Shown piece by piece: positions 1-13,500 of a stretch of DNA of 64,000 nucleotides. A model generated the notes under the pieces. That model did no database searches. It was not told the origin of the DNA and worked only from the letters and a program-made list of their open reading frames with translations. How positions within the stretch are numbered: the stretch's first letter is position 1; each line of letters starts with the position of its first letter. The stretch lies in the NCBI RefSeq assembly GCF_039555335.1, contig NC_092647.1, forward strand, positions 14,742,094 to 14,806,093, in the 5' to 3' direction. Source of the stretch: Amphiura filiformis. Its lineage: Eukaryota > Echinodermata > Ophiuroidea > Amphilepidida > Amphiuridae. The position numbers and the translations under genes are program-made.

Positions 1-1692
1 AAATGCTTTCTTCACACTTCAAGTTTGGTTTATTCTAAAAGTATAGTACCTATTGTGGAAAGTTTGGTGTCATTTTGTAGATAATTATGTTCTTTATCAA
101 ATACAAAAAAACCCAAGTCAATTGGACAACTACTTTGAGATTTATACTTCAATATGTAAGATTTGTCAATGGGGGAGCCGGGGCGGGGGAGCCCCATAGA
201 GTTGTACACAAAATTGTGAAAATATGGCAAACTTCAAACCTTTGTATCTTAAAAAGTACAACTGGCATGGACCACAAATTGCATATCATCCTGGATTGTA
301 GATCTACCTCATAGTAGATCAACTTTAACAAAAGATGTAACTAATTAATTGCCTAATTAAATGCTAATTAAGACAGTTTTTCCTACATGTTACTGTACAA
401 AGTGTACACGTAATGCTCTGACATTTCTAAATGGCCTATCTTTGGCCGAATCATCCTGCTTATTCAAAAGTACACATATTTTTAAGGAAATTTGATGAGG
501 AATTCAATTATGCTATTAGTTTTAGTGCCAGAAAAGGAGGAAAAAAGTTTTGATTGATAAATGTCATAAAAATTGTAAAATTATTTTACAATTTTGACCA
601 CCTGTATGTTTAACACAAGGGATACCAAACTCTTTCTTCCTAATTTGTTTGATGGGCCCATGAAATGTCTTTCTGAATCCATATTTATTTTGAGCTACAT
701 AGCTTTCAGAAAAGAAAAATATGGGGTTCACTGTGACAAGAAAGACACTAATTTTGTTGATGTTCCACCCTGTATATTTCTTACCCACCCTGTATTATGA
801 TGTTATATTTTGTTGATTTGGCATATAAGCTTTCCAGAAATATATACTTATATAATGGTCTAAAATGTATTTATTAAAAGTTGTGTTGAAGTGAATCACA
901 ATTGGTGATATTTTCCTCATTTTACATTATGTTACACAAAAGATGACCAATTCATGACATGCGACCAATTACAGAAATTTTTTATTTTTTATTTTTTGAC
1001 AAATTGGGCGTGCAGTTAGTGTGTATACAAAGTTTCAGACCTCTCTCTCGTTTTATAAAGAAGGCACAGACTCCCAAAGATGAAATTTATTTAAAGGGCA
1101 ACTTTTGGGTCCAAATTTAGGCCCCCCTACTCCAACTTTAAATGGCTGCCACAGAAAATCCGTAAGAGCTACAGACCTCAAATTTGCAGGTTTTTAATAT
1201 TTTTACAGGTACATGTACAACATGTTTTAAAGTATAACTTCTGCAAAAAAAGTCCTGTGTTGTATTGCCTTAAAAATCAGTATCTTGACACCTTGAAATC
1301 TTGTATAGAAATTCACACAGTCACTAAATGCACAAATTTCAAATTCAAAAATTGCACCAGGTGAAACCAAATGATGTTGTGTAATTGTTATATTTTTAAG
1401 ATAAATGTTTATAAATTTCACATACATTGTTTCATCTAGCATGACTACTGAGGATTAAGATTATGTAGATTGTTATGCATTCATGCATGTAAAATTGTGG
1501 ATGACAAGCCGAGTGTGTTTACCAATATGCATGCCTAGCGTAATTTACTGTCGGTAATCAGATACATCACATTGAATTATGTGTGAACAAAGTGATTTTG
1601 GACCCTCTAAGGGGTCCAGGGGCCTGCGTTAGGGCCCCTGGTGGGGTCCTGTCCTGGTGGAGCCCCCAGAAGCTCCTGGATTTTAGCCTTTT
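1..1692. other. upstream AT-rich DNA without a recognised gene
   Basis: No open frame here shows domain-like sequence. The stretch is AT-rich intergenic DNA. Short transposon-end-like motifs (CACCCTGTAT near 765-800) are visible but no complete element. A GC-rich patch at 1600-1680 has short inverted GGGGTCC/GGACCCC-type words. Confidence 0.5.
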
Positions 1693-1954
1693 CTATAGTT
1701 TGATCAGCTCGTAATCGGCGGGAATTGTTAGGCTTTTATCAATACGCCGAAAAGTAGACCCACATTAAAAGTGTCATAGTTGACCTGTGTATTCTCTATT
1801 GTGCGTGTTAAAGAAAACAGACAACGTATCGGACTTGAATGAATAATTTGTGATGCTTCTGGCAAGATGTCACAAGACATTCTCGAAATAAAATATATAG
1901 ATATTAATCCGCGATGTTATAAGGTCCACCGATTATGAGCTGATCAAAGTATAG
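1693..1954. mobile_element. MITE with about 29-bp inverted ends
   Basis: The ends are inverted: CTATAGTTTGATCAGCTCGT at the left pairs with its near complement ending in CAAAGTATAG at the right. The 7-bp direct repeat GCCTTTT flanks it (1686-1692 and 1955-1961) and looks like a target-site duplication. There is no coding capacity. Superfamily not assigned. Confidence 0.65.
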
Positions 1955-2084
1955 GCCTTTTGGAAGTCCCCCCAGCCAGGTTTTAGGGCCAAAATCAGAC
2001 ATGCTGTTTCATCATGGCCTAATCCATTTAAAACGACTCCATGTCTCTTCAAGGTAAATTTGACTACAAACAACAGGTTTAATC

Positions 2085-3232
2085 TAGGGCTGCTAAGAAT
2101 ACGCAATTGCGTTACTTGCGCCGCAATTTAAATATTCGGCTCCAATTGCGTTTTTTTTTTTTTCGATTTTTAATTATTTTTTTTTTCAAAAAAATTTGTT
2201 GTGTCTCTGGACCTAACATCAAGTGCTACCATCATTAAAAAAAAAATTGGAAAAAAATTGGAAAAAAGATACAAAAAAATTACAAGTTTGTATCCAAATG
2301 GGACCAATTTCATTTGTAACTTGTGTTCACTTCAAAATCTATCTAAGATATAGACTTGTGTACAAAACCAATGCATTTTTCAGAGATGTCACATTTCGGA
2401 TTTATCCGGATTTCCGATTTTGGGGATTAAAAAAAAATTCGGATTTTCAACAACAAAAAAAAAAAAAATTTTTTAATTTTTTTTTTAATTTTTTTTTTTT
2501 ACTTGGAGTGGCCCTATTGTCTTATCTTTCTGCTTCACATATATCAACATCAGCCATATTGTCCATGTAATAAAGCACAAAAACTTTTAAAGCATGTTTT
2601 CTGGAAGAAGGAAGCACTTTTTATTAAAAGTGTAGAACAAGCCAGGAGCTTTGAACTGTTCTTTTTACCCTCTGAAATGGCCTTTACTGTGGTGCTAAAT
2701 GTGCAGAAACCATCTGGCTTTGGGGGCTTCGCCCCTCCACCCCCTACCGGGCTTCGCCCATGGACCCCACAGGGGCCCTTAACGGCCCCGGACCCCCCGG
2801 CCGTGTTACGCGAGAGCTTCGCTTCGCAAGTTCAGGATTTTTTGGGTCAGCCTGTGACATCTCTGATTTTTATATCTTCAATAGACTATGCAGTGAACAC
2901 AATTTAGAAATTGGTCCCATTTGGATACAAACTTGTAATTTTTTTGTATCTTTTTTCCGAATTTTTTTAAAATCAACCACAAATGATTTACTTTCTAGGT
3001 CAAGGGACTCTCTAAATCCGCAGTTTTTTTTTTTTTAAAATCTATTTTATTTTTTTTTTTTTTTTTTTTTTCTTTATTTTTTTTATATTTTTTAATTTGT
3101 TTCAAAATTTTTTTTTTTTTTTTTTTTTTTTTTAGATTTTATGCGTTTTTTGGCGGAAATCGCGTTTTGCTTTTTTTTTTGAAAATCGGGTGCGTTTTTG
3201 GCCTCCAAAATCGCGTATTCTTAGCAGGCCTA
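2085..3232. mobile_element. hAT-like non-autonomous fold-back element
   Basis: The termini are TAGGGCTGCTAAGAATACGC at the left and the complement of that motif ending GCAGGCCTA at the right. An exact 8-bp direct repeat, GTTTAATC, flanks it (2077-2084 and 3233-3240), the duplication size typical of hAT transposons. The two halves are long imperfect inverted repeats; for example the TTTGTATCCAAATGGGACCA segment near 2286 recurs inverted near 2915. T-rich and A-rich runs fill much of the arms. A second element (2381-2865) is inserted near the apex. Confidence 0.8.
2381..2865. mobile_element. nested CAGAG-ended element with 6-bp duplication
   Basis: It starts CAGAGATGTCAC and ends GTGACATCTCTG. 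A 6-bp direct repeat, ATTTTT, flanks it (2375-2380 and 2866-2871). It lies inside the 2085-3232 fold-back, so it is younger than that element. The interior is poly-A/T plus a GC-rich stretch; open frames there look like low-complexity sequence. Confidence 0.7.
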
Positions 3233-3240
3233 GTTTAATC

Positions 3241-4039
3241 TAATGATTTGGCATTTTTTCAATGCATATATATAGTACCGTGTGAACGTTGTAGCACAGG
3301 GCGATATATATTCAAAAATTGCTATGGTAGTTAATCCGATTATTACATCACTTGTAAATAATGAATAATGGGTACATACTAGCATTAGACGGATTAGCAA
3401 TCCTTTGGCTTTTATCCATTCTTCGGGATCTGGAGATGTGCTGTAAACTTGTTGTATTGTTTTTTGTGTAATATGCCCAACTGTTTCACCGTAGATTTGC
3501 TATTAATTATATCTGTCAATTTATATTTCAAATTTGGTGTCAAAATAATTGCACAAGTTTTCTCTGTGCAAAGATACCTTCATGTTTATGGACAGTTGCT
3601 GTATGCTAGAGTTATGATTATGAACATTTAAAATGGTAATTGGTATAGATACTTTTGGGACGCCCTGTACATGAGAGGATGTTTTATTTAAAAATATATA
3701 TCTCAGAATTTGAAAAAAAAAGCGAATTCATTGCTTTTGGAACTGCATCGGGACCATAAGTCACTGTTTTTGATTGGCAACCTTGATCAATATAAATAAA
3801 ACCCATTTCTGGGTCGTGCATTGCATTATGGGCTGAGGACTTCAGAAATATTAAAAACCATGTTGTAGGCATATCGTTGACCCCCGGGATCGTTGACAGC
3901 ATATTACAAGCGGGCGAGATTGTACAAATGCAGGTATAAATTCAAATTGTATACCATACTCACACTGTACAGGTAGGAACTGTATTTAAAAAAATCAATA
4001 ATTTTAATCAGATTTTTTTTTGCAATTTTTCAATTTTAG
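3241..4039. other. intergenic DNA upstream of the MBD gene
   Basis: No coding sequence recognised. The end of the stretch (about 4010-4039) is a T-rich tract ending in AG, which looks like a 3' splice site. This suggests that earlier non-coding exons lie further upstream, but none could be placed. Confidence 0.4.
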
Positions 4040-4378
4040 ATTTCCTACAACTGGATAGCCATCAAACCATTGGAGGCAGAGACAGGGAATCATGGAGAAG
4101 TACACCTTCATTGGCATCCATTGTGTCAAGCAAAATCTGGATCTCATACTGGACGTCAAATACCACAAACCTGTTGTGCTTTTGGCAATATAGATCTGAG
4201 GAGATGTACAAAATCAGGGGGAAATGCCAAAGTGTACTAAGTGAGGAGTGCTGTGTGTTGCTGCCGCATTCCTATCGTGTGGTACGGATTTTATCGGCAA
4301 TTTTACTGAAGCCCTAATTAACTCACGGGGAATTTATTTGTGGATGGATCAGGTGATCTTACCATTATAAGAGACAAT
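4040..4378 (+). other. predicted 5' UTR part of the first MBD coding exon
   Basis: A pyrimidine-rich tract ending in TTTTAG at 4039 is a plausible acceptor, so the exon carrying the start codon probably begins at 4040. The segment contains several out-of-frame ATGs and no supported protein. Inference only. Confidence 0.4.
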
Positions 4379-4590
4379 ATGGCTGACAAAGCATCTCCTT
4401 CAGCTCAGAACTCTGCCAGTCCCTCGTCGGTGATAACTGTATCTTGTGCGGTGGCTGCTCCCCCTGTGACAACAGTGACCATGACTACAGCTGCGCTAGC
4501 TGCCACTGGTGTTAGTGAAGCTGTGGACAATACCATTGTGCCTGTGGGGTGGAAAAGGAGTGTCCAAGGAGGGGTAGTTGTTTACATAAG
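4379..4590 (+). CDS. MBD5: MBD gene coding exon 1: N-terminus and start of MBD
   Basis: The ATG at 4379 is the first in frame; the open frame extends upstream to 4340 without another ATG. It encodes about 70 residues: a Ser/Thr/Ala/Val-rich leader and then VPVGWKRSV, the opening strand of the MBD5/6 domain. The donor AAG|GTAAAT at 4590/4591 splits a serine codon (phase 2), giving the YISPS motif shared with vertebrate MBD5 after splicing. Confidence 0.88.
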
Positions 4591-7500
4591 GTAAATTGCA
4601 CAGTGGATTTATCATAATTCATAATTTAATCTACTTCTTAATATATAGTACTGGTTGATTAATATAGGGCTGTTGTCGAATGTCGACATGACTGTTGTCG
4701 ACAAAGCAACGTTCCTGATTGTCAACAAGCATGGACTAATTGCCGACAAAGACGAGTCATTAAAAATATTTGAGATGCGCATAAGATCACAATTATTTAC
4801 CATGAAATAACTTCTAGGTATATAAAAGTAATAATTGAGCACAAGATGACAATGATAGGGTGGAATAGACTTCATGTTGTAACTGTAAGGGAAAGTTAAT
4901 GATATGATTATATGCGTAATTGACAGTAATATTTTGATGTAAATAAACAATGCATAACATATGTGGTCTCTCCAAACTTAATATTTGGACTTCATTGATG
5001 TATTGCTTTGTTGACAACTTGCCGACGTCGGATCTTGAGATTTGACAAATGTTGACAATGAAAATTCTACTAGACAACAGCCCTATTGATTATTAAAGTA
5101 AATCCATTTACATATACAAATTCTTGTTGCATTAAATTTATGTAATGTATGCACAAATGTACTTTGTTTGTAATACAAATGATGAAGTATAACATGTACA
5201 GTTTGGAAACAGATGGTTGACAAAAACACATACTTATACTGGATCTATGTAGATACACTCCTGTGAAGTAAAATCAAAACAAAACAAATGGAGATGGGAA
5301 ACAGTTTATACTTATGATGCAAATTTCCGGTACCAAGTGTACCTTCTTCAGGCTTTATTACAAAATGACACAAGAAATACAATCTAAAAACAAACAAAAA
5401 TAATAATCAGTTGCATTTCACCAAATTGAATTTGAAAGTATTGAAAATATGTTTTTGTTAACATTGAATTTTAATTATTTCTCCACAAATGTTTGTTTTA
5501 CTGCAGCCCTAGTAACTGTATGCTGCACAGTGAAGTCGAAGTGCGCCAGTACCTTCTCAAGGATGGCACCTGCAAATGCGGATTAGAATGCCCACTAATT
5601 GTGCCCCGTGTCTTCAACTTTGACCCCAAAGTGCCTTCTCGATCACGCACTGTTCAAGAGGCCATGAGCGATGGCGCATTGACTAAACTCTGTAATCACA
5701 AGAGGAAAGTCATCGCCATGGCTGCGTTGCAACAAAGTGGTATGGAGATGCATCATGCACGGCCAGCACGACCTACAGCGCCACCAACGTCCCCACATGG
5801 ATGTGCTTTTCACGGTGCCATACTACCTCCTCAAGTTACTCCAACACATGTACCACATAAAGCTGCTGCAAAACAAGGTACAGTCATTAACTCTGGTATT
5901 TAATGATAAAATTCCACATACAAACTGCAGTCAATGAATTTTAAAAAAAGCAGGTGTGCTACAAATCGCACTCCTGGAAATAGTCAGGCGAGCTACATGT
6001 GTGCTGTTAATTGCACTCCGTAAGGATTTTAGGTGTGCTATCATTTGCACTCGGTAAGAAGTTTAGGTGGGCTATTTGAATTATTGCACTTGATATTCAG
6101 ATAAGAAGCATTTTATGCAAATTTCCCAGCACTGCCCCACACACCCACTGCATGACATCACGTGCACAGAACTGACGAATCGTAATGCGTAGGATCGGTG
6201 AAATTTTGTAAATTTTGGTAAGAAACACCTCGTGCATATTGTCTGTGTCTCCGTTGAAAAACTGGATCCTCCGCAGTAAAATCCACCATGACCACTTGAA
6301 ATAAGCTTCCAGCAAAGTCAGAAAAAATATACCATGTCCAACAAAAAATTATAACTAGGCCGGTAAAAAACACAATTTTTGTCTCGCCTGATAAGGCAGG
6401 AGACTATATAATCACTTTTCCGTATGTAGGGGTGTGTGTGTGGGGGGGTGTGTGTGTGTGTGCGTGTGTGACAAATTTGATTAAAGTTTTGGTTTTCGCC
6501 TATTTTCTCGGAGACTAGGAGTCGCACGTTTCTCAAACTTGGTGGGTGGGTGCATCTTGACCCGAGACATAACCGGTTTGTATTGGTTAGTGGGTCAAGG
6601 TCACTGAGGACCTCTAGAGGTCATCTGAGGTCAAATTAGTAAAAACTGTCGTATGGGCATGAAACTTGGTAGGTACAGTCAACATTTCAAGACAAATTTT
6701 TATGAAGGTCATTTCAAGGTCACCAGGGGTCATCTGAGGTCAAATTAGTATAAACTGTCGGATGGGCATGAAACTTGGTGGGTACAGTCAACATTTAAAG
6801 CCAAATTTTTGGAAGGTCATTTCGGGTTCACCAGGGGTCATCTGAGGTCAAATTAGTAAAAACTATCGGATGTGCATGAAACTTGGTGGGTACAGTCAAC
6901 ATTTAAAGCCACATTTTTGGAAGGTCATTTCGAGGTCACCAGGGGTCATCTGAGGTCAAATTCGTAAAAACTGTCGATGGACATGAAACTTGGTGGGTAC
7001 AGTCAACATTTAAAGCCAAATTTTGGAAGATCATTTCGAGGCCACCAGGGGTCATCTGAGGTCAAATTAGTAAAACTGTCGTGTGGGTATGAAACTTAGT
7101 GGATACAGTCAACATTTAGAGCCAACGTTTTGGAAGGTCATTTCAGGGTCACCAGGGGTCAAATTAGTAAAAACTGTTGCATGGGCATGAAACTTGGTGG
7201 GCACAGTCACCATCAGTCAGATAATCGTGCCTAGCCGATAACCGCCAAATTCATTTACCTCGACCAAAAGTAATCACAAAAGCAGGCGGTTGCGAAAGCA
7301 GGCGAGACTCGTGGTTCGAGAACCGCCTTGTTTGAAGTAAAAAACGAGATCCTAAATTTTGAAAAGCTAGATTTCCCCCGAAAAATGGCACAAGAAGCTT
7401 TAAAAACGCCCGAAAATACGAAAATGCAAAAAAAAAAAATCCAAAAGGTTGCCTGCCCTCTGTTGTTCAGATTAGGTCAGTTTAAATATAAACAAGACTC

Positions 7501-10500
7501 ACTGAACTGCCGGCGTGAGTCGAAGAAAAAGTGACCAAAATTTGACCTTGAATTATGTTTTATAGCCAAAATATTACAGTAATTCGATAAATATAATGAT
7601 ATTTGGCCTAAACTTGAACTCATTTGAAATGAAATAATGAGTAAAGTATGACTTTTCCACTCGTCCATTAAAGCTTGCAATGCTGCTGAATTCTGCACTT
7701 TGGCGAAAATGGACGAACTTTTATGGCATAAAGCAACATTTTTACAGTAAGTGCACTGCTTGGAAACAAGGTGCGCTATAAATCGCCTTTCGGTAAAGTG
7801 ATTTAAGGTGAGCTCTATGCGCGCGATCGCACTCGCGCGCCTTAAAATGCATTGACTGAAACTGCCATTTTATATATCTTCAAATTTCTCCTGAATACAA
7901 AGATATTGCTTTTTGCCATCAACTGCATGATTTGTAATGCAAACCCCATTAAATCAGGATTTTGAAAGTGTAAAAGAGATGGGCATTTCAGCCTGTGAGT
8001 ATTGCTCCAGCATGACCTTTCAGTTTAATTAATAGAGTGTCCCATATTAGGGTAAAAATGGATGCAAAACTGCGTTAAGTTCAATGACCATAGTGATCAT
8101 TCATTAGCTTTTAATATTTCCATATTCCAGTCAGGTGGTTGTCCTGTACAGTTGCAGTCAGTCAGTGAGCACATCAAGGCACACTGTACTAGCTGTACAA
8201 GGGTGATCTAAACAAAAGTATGACTATAAGATTGTGTGAAATAAAGAAATTTTGTCAAAACACTGCAAGGGGTTGCACTACAGGCATTGGGGGGGGGGGA
8301 TATAATGTAAGTGCGCTGAAATGTTATGCAGATTATTGAAATCTGAAATGCCAGGGCAATCCTTTATTATCTTTATAATATGTACAGGTTCTATATGTGT
8401 ACCTATATGACTATAGTGCTGTTGTCAACATGGGTTATGTCAGAAAAAGGTCTAGTTACTGGCCAAAGAAAACTTCAGCCTGCAGTGCTGTATGATATTC
8501 GTACTATAACGGTAGGCCTATGTTGCGGATTAATTGTTGGTATGTCTAGCTTTGAATCTACACTGGATGTTCAACCAAATTACAGTGGATTTCTTTCATT
8601 TTGTGAATAATGAAGTGGACCAATTTGAACGCCTTCAGTCCAACTACCGATCCCAAATTTATGTAGACATCAGGATCTCATTATTCCGACATTTCAACAA
8701 CATAAAAAAATCAACTTGATAACAGCACTATATGACTGTGTGCATTTACATGTAAAAGACATTCAAATATAAAACCACTTGGAGGGCTAAAATTTCGGCG
8801 TGCATCTAATAATCAATTTTTGCAGAGATTAACAGAACTAAATTTGTGTGAATCAAACTTGATTCTTAAACTTTGACACTTCCACAGCAAAGATTTGGTG
8901 AATATCAAACAGTTATAAGTTTCTCGCACTGTGCAACGAAATACAACTCCTGCTGTTGCATTTATGAGTGTTATCCCAAAGTTTTATTTAGGCCAATCCT
9001 TTTATGTTTTATAATTGCGCTATCTTTACAGCTCCATCAGCCTCCATGTATTTTGAAACATTTTCCCAGTGTTTTCTGGAGTTTGATGTAATTTCTGCAC
9101 ATAATTAGCTTATTGTCAAGACTTGGTTGAGGTATTAAACAGCTTTATTCCATAAGCTTTATAATCCCTCAATAAAGACTTAATATTATGTTAAGACTAC
9201 TTATGTGCAGAATTACATGAAGCAACCACCTCTATCTGGTAATTTGGCTGCAATTTTTGTATTGTGTATTTGCATCTATAGTTAAATAACTTATGCTCAA
9301 CAGTTACTACTGTATGTTGAAAGACACAATTTCTGATCTGCCCTCATGTCTTGTCTTTTCTTGTCTTGTATTTCAGGCACAAAGCGTCCACGAGGCAGAC
9401 CTAAGGCCAAGACTCAGGATAAAATGATGGAGTTACAACACCACCAGAATCTTTCGGTCTCTCAGCTTCTCGCATTACGAGGTGCCGCTGACAGTAATAA
9501 TAGGCAAGCAATGGCTTTCAATCCAATGGGCCCTCCGTATCCACCTCCAGCAGAGCATATGCATAACATGGACTTACATCAACAGCAGCAGCAACTACAG
9601 CTGCATATTATGAGATTACAGCAACAGCAGCATATGCAGCAGCAGTTACACCTACAGCTTCAAATGCAACATCAGCAACATTTACAGCAGCAGCAGCATC
9701 ATCAAGGTGACATGATACCACCTTCTGGTATGCTATCACCAAATAGTATGGCACCACCTATTAAGTCGCCTTTGAACTGTAGCCCACCCCCAATGCCCAT
9801 GATGCACAGTCCGACAATGCCCCCACATAGAAGTCCCTTATCACGACATGGCACCCCAAGTCCTGCACATTCAGCAAACTTTTGCAGAAGTCCAGCGCAC
9901 AGTGACTTGAGTTCACCGAGCCCAGGTATAGCCACACCCAAAGAAGGTTTCTTTCCACCAGCAGGTATACCTTATGCACAACAATTAGGTGAGGTGTCTC
10001 CCGAATTTATGGGTCATACACCAATGGTGGTGCCATTAGCAAGCAATGTATTGCATTCGTCGCATAGAGGTAATAAGACCACTACACAGACTGTAAGCAG
10101 CTCCCATACCTCGCCTCATTCACACGGGACATTATCCGTCGAACAGGTGCAAAGTCGACTCGCGGATGGCAGCGTAGCAACGACAGCGACTCATTCTTCC
10201 CAGCAGATGTCAATGGGTCACATTCCAGATCCACAAGCAAGACATCTACCAGAAGATGTTCGGGCAATGCTTGCTGTCAGCAGACTAGCAGGTTTGCCGG
10301 AACAACAAGTGAGAAATGAATACATCCTTCAAAAAGAACACCTTGATGCTGTTGTTGCGCAGTCCCAACAACAACAAAAAGCTGCCCAAAAGGAGGTAGC
10401 AAAGACTAATAAGGAACAAATTCGTGAAAAAATGCCTTCAATAGAGCAGATATTGGGTCCACCTGATGCGGGTGCCTTTCCTGCAAGTACTTTACTCACA

Positions 10501-13500
10501 GCAGCTGCCAAGGCTCAATTGGCTAATCAAGCTCAGCAACAGCAGCAAAACCCAAAAAGTTCAGCAGCTCAAAGTATGATGGCAAACCAAGAGCCGGTTT
10601 TGTCCAAGATGGGATTGCTGACGGATAATAACAATAGCAGTTCTGTTTCTGTTGGAGGAATGATGGGTGATTTCAACCCTATGTTGCATCTCAGTCAAGT
10701 TGCTGCTGGTCTCTCCCCTTGTGCAATACCTAACAAACGAACTACCAGTAGAAAGAGAAAGAGCCCGGCTTCGAAATCGGGCAAGACGAAATCTGTTCGT
10801 GATTTGTACGAAGAAATATCGACGCCAGAAAGTACTAGTCAAAATGCTGTAGTCGAGGATGAGGGGAGCACGTCTCCTCACCCGGCTAAGAGGAAAGCTA
10901 GCAGCTCCTCGCCAGTGAAATCTCCTATTGAGTGCCTTGAAAATGCAGTGCAGAGCATAGAGACAAACCAAGATGTGCAGAAAAGGGAGCAAACTTTGTC
11001 GCCATCTGTGCAAACATCACCAAATCCAGCTCATGAAAATGTGGACAAATCATTGGCTGAACAACACAAGGGTGCTGATTCTGCCCATCAGACATCACAA
11101 AGCAAAGTTCACAAGGCAGGGGAAGGAGAGCAAGGCTCACATACAGAGGCAATTACGTCCCCTGCTGTTGTGCCGTCATGTGTGGCTACCACGACAGTTT
11201 CCACTAGCACTACCGCACACGCCAACCCAATGCTGCAAATCCAACAAGCAGTACTACCGGTGGCGGAATTGACGGAAGAAGAAAAAGCAAAACAAGAGCA
11301 AAAGTGGTACTTGTCAATGATTAAAAACACAGCTCATTTTACGAATGTGGCAGGCGTTGATCCGTGATTTACACCACATGGGTCTGGCAGCATTTCCACC
11401 CGGGGCTGTTCCGGCCGGTGGTGTCCCGCCAAATGTGGCGCAGTACAGGCAAGCTTTGCTTGGTATTGGGGCTGGTATCGGAGGACCTGGAATGGTACAA
11501 GGAAACCCAGCCCTAGAACAATTAAATACCGGTGGTCCTGCCGCACAGGGTGAAGTTCATCCACCAGGTCACGGTATTCATGCATTAGCACAAGCAGCGA
11601 CTAATCTAGAAGGGCGGCATCCTAAGAGAAGTAGGGTGGAAGCATTGGCACAGGCACAGACTGCTTTAGGCTTACAGCATAGAATAGACCTCCTTAAAAA
11701 CCCGGATGCTATCATGCAGGGCTTCCACATAGCTCAACATCAACAGCAAGATGCTGCTATGTTACAAATGCTGCTACAGCAGCAGCAGCAGCAACAGCAT
11801 CTTCAACAGCAGATGGCAAACTTCCATGCCCAGAACCCTCTTCATGGTGTAGCACCCAATCAAGTCAACATGCCCAACAGCATGGATACGTTAGCAGCAG
11901 TAGCTGCTGCGCAACAGGCGGCTCATATCACGAGAACATCGCAGCAAAAACGAAAACGGGGTAAATCAAACGATTCTGGACACAAGAAAAGTGCCTCAAA
12001 GTCCAAATCTCCATCAAGATCAAGTGGTGTGAAGAAAGTCAAGGACATTCTTGCCGAAGCAAGAACAGCAAGAGAGCAGTCAGAATCAAGTGGTCAGGTT
12101 GATGCCATCTATAAGGCAGTTGTTGATTCAGCGTCAGGTGGCGGTGTCAATGTCATGATAACAGCTGATGAATCAACCAAGGCTAGGACAGCATCATTGA
12201 CTGATGATAAAAATAGTGCAATGACTTCACAAGGTTCTACTGTTCAGAACATAGCAAAAATACCTCCAGTTGTGTCCTTACCATCAGCACTGCCTAGTTC
12301 AACTGTGACATTGGGAGATCGTGTACAAGTAGCACTGACAGACCAGGCATCCAAACCAGGTCGAGATTCAGAGCAACACCTTGCGCACGTTTGGCCACTC
12401 AGTGAAGTTGAAGCTATCAAATCTGCCCCTGTAAATGTTACAAATCAAAGCACTTCCAATACCAATGTTGTTACTGAAGCTGGTCACGATGAACCGTCTC
12501 AGGGTAGTTCACAACATTTGCTTGGTAGTAATAATGCTCCGCAAGTACCTGCAAATCAACAACTCAATCCATCACCTCTCGCTACTGCCTCACCTTGTCC
12601 GCCACCTCCACCCCCTCCAGTCGTTGTTTGTCAGGCATCTGAAACAGGTGACCAAAATCCAGGAAATGATGGTGCTATGCAGGATACTCAGGGAAATGTC
12701 GACAAAGAATCCGTTGTATTACCATCTCATAACCAGCTGCAAGATTCAAGTAGTAACCAAGCAGTGTGTGATTCAGAGAAGCAATCAAAACTTAGCCAAG
12801 AAGATGAAATACTATCAGGTATTCCTCCAAATGAGGAGACGAGCAGAGATAATACAGAAACATCGATTCCTGTGATGAACAAAAACATTGATCATATCTT
12901 GAAAGTTGTACATGCTGATATCACCTCTGTTAATGAGGGAGAAGGCACAGTTAAGTGCGAGGAATCGGTTTCAGATGAAACAAGGACGAAAGATTCCCAG
13001 GGAGAAAATCAATGTGAAAGTGATTCACCAGCTACAAGCAATTCACAAAGTCTACAAACTGAAGCCAAAGATACTGAACAAAGTACTGTCCCTGAAACCA
13101 CGTTATCAAATGTCAGCAATTCTAACTCGAAGCAACCGGAACAAAACTTACCCCATGATGATGACGATGATGATATGAGCAAAGAACATGTTCAAGATGA
13201 TTTACAATCTGAGAGTGAATGTCTGCAGTCAAAAATAACCACAGGGAGTGATCGAGTAGTAGATGAAGTATCGGCAAATCAGGAAGCACAACAGCACAGC
13301 GGTGAAGATAGGAGTGACTGTGATGGTCAAGTCCAAACGTCATTGAGACCGGATTTGGCATCAAAAATGATGATATTAAATGTGAAGAAAGCAAGCCTCT
13401 TCAGACAGAAAGCACAGATTATGATCAACAGGTAGTGTCTGCTGAGTTAGACATTGTTTCAAATAGAGAATCTGTCCCTTTGGAAGAAGGGGCTAGTCCA

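Noticed and set aside
2223..3038. Overlapping open frames rich in Lys/Phe and Pro
   Set aside because: They are translations of poly-A/T and GC-rich parts of nested transposons.
10561..11013. 150-aa minus-strand open frame inside MBD exon 3
   Set aside because: Basic low-complexity shadow of the coding strand, with no family resemblance.
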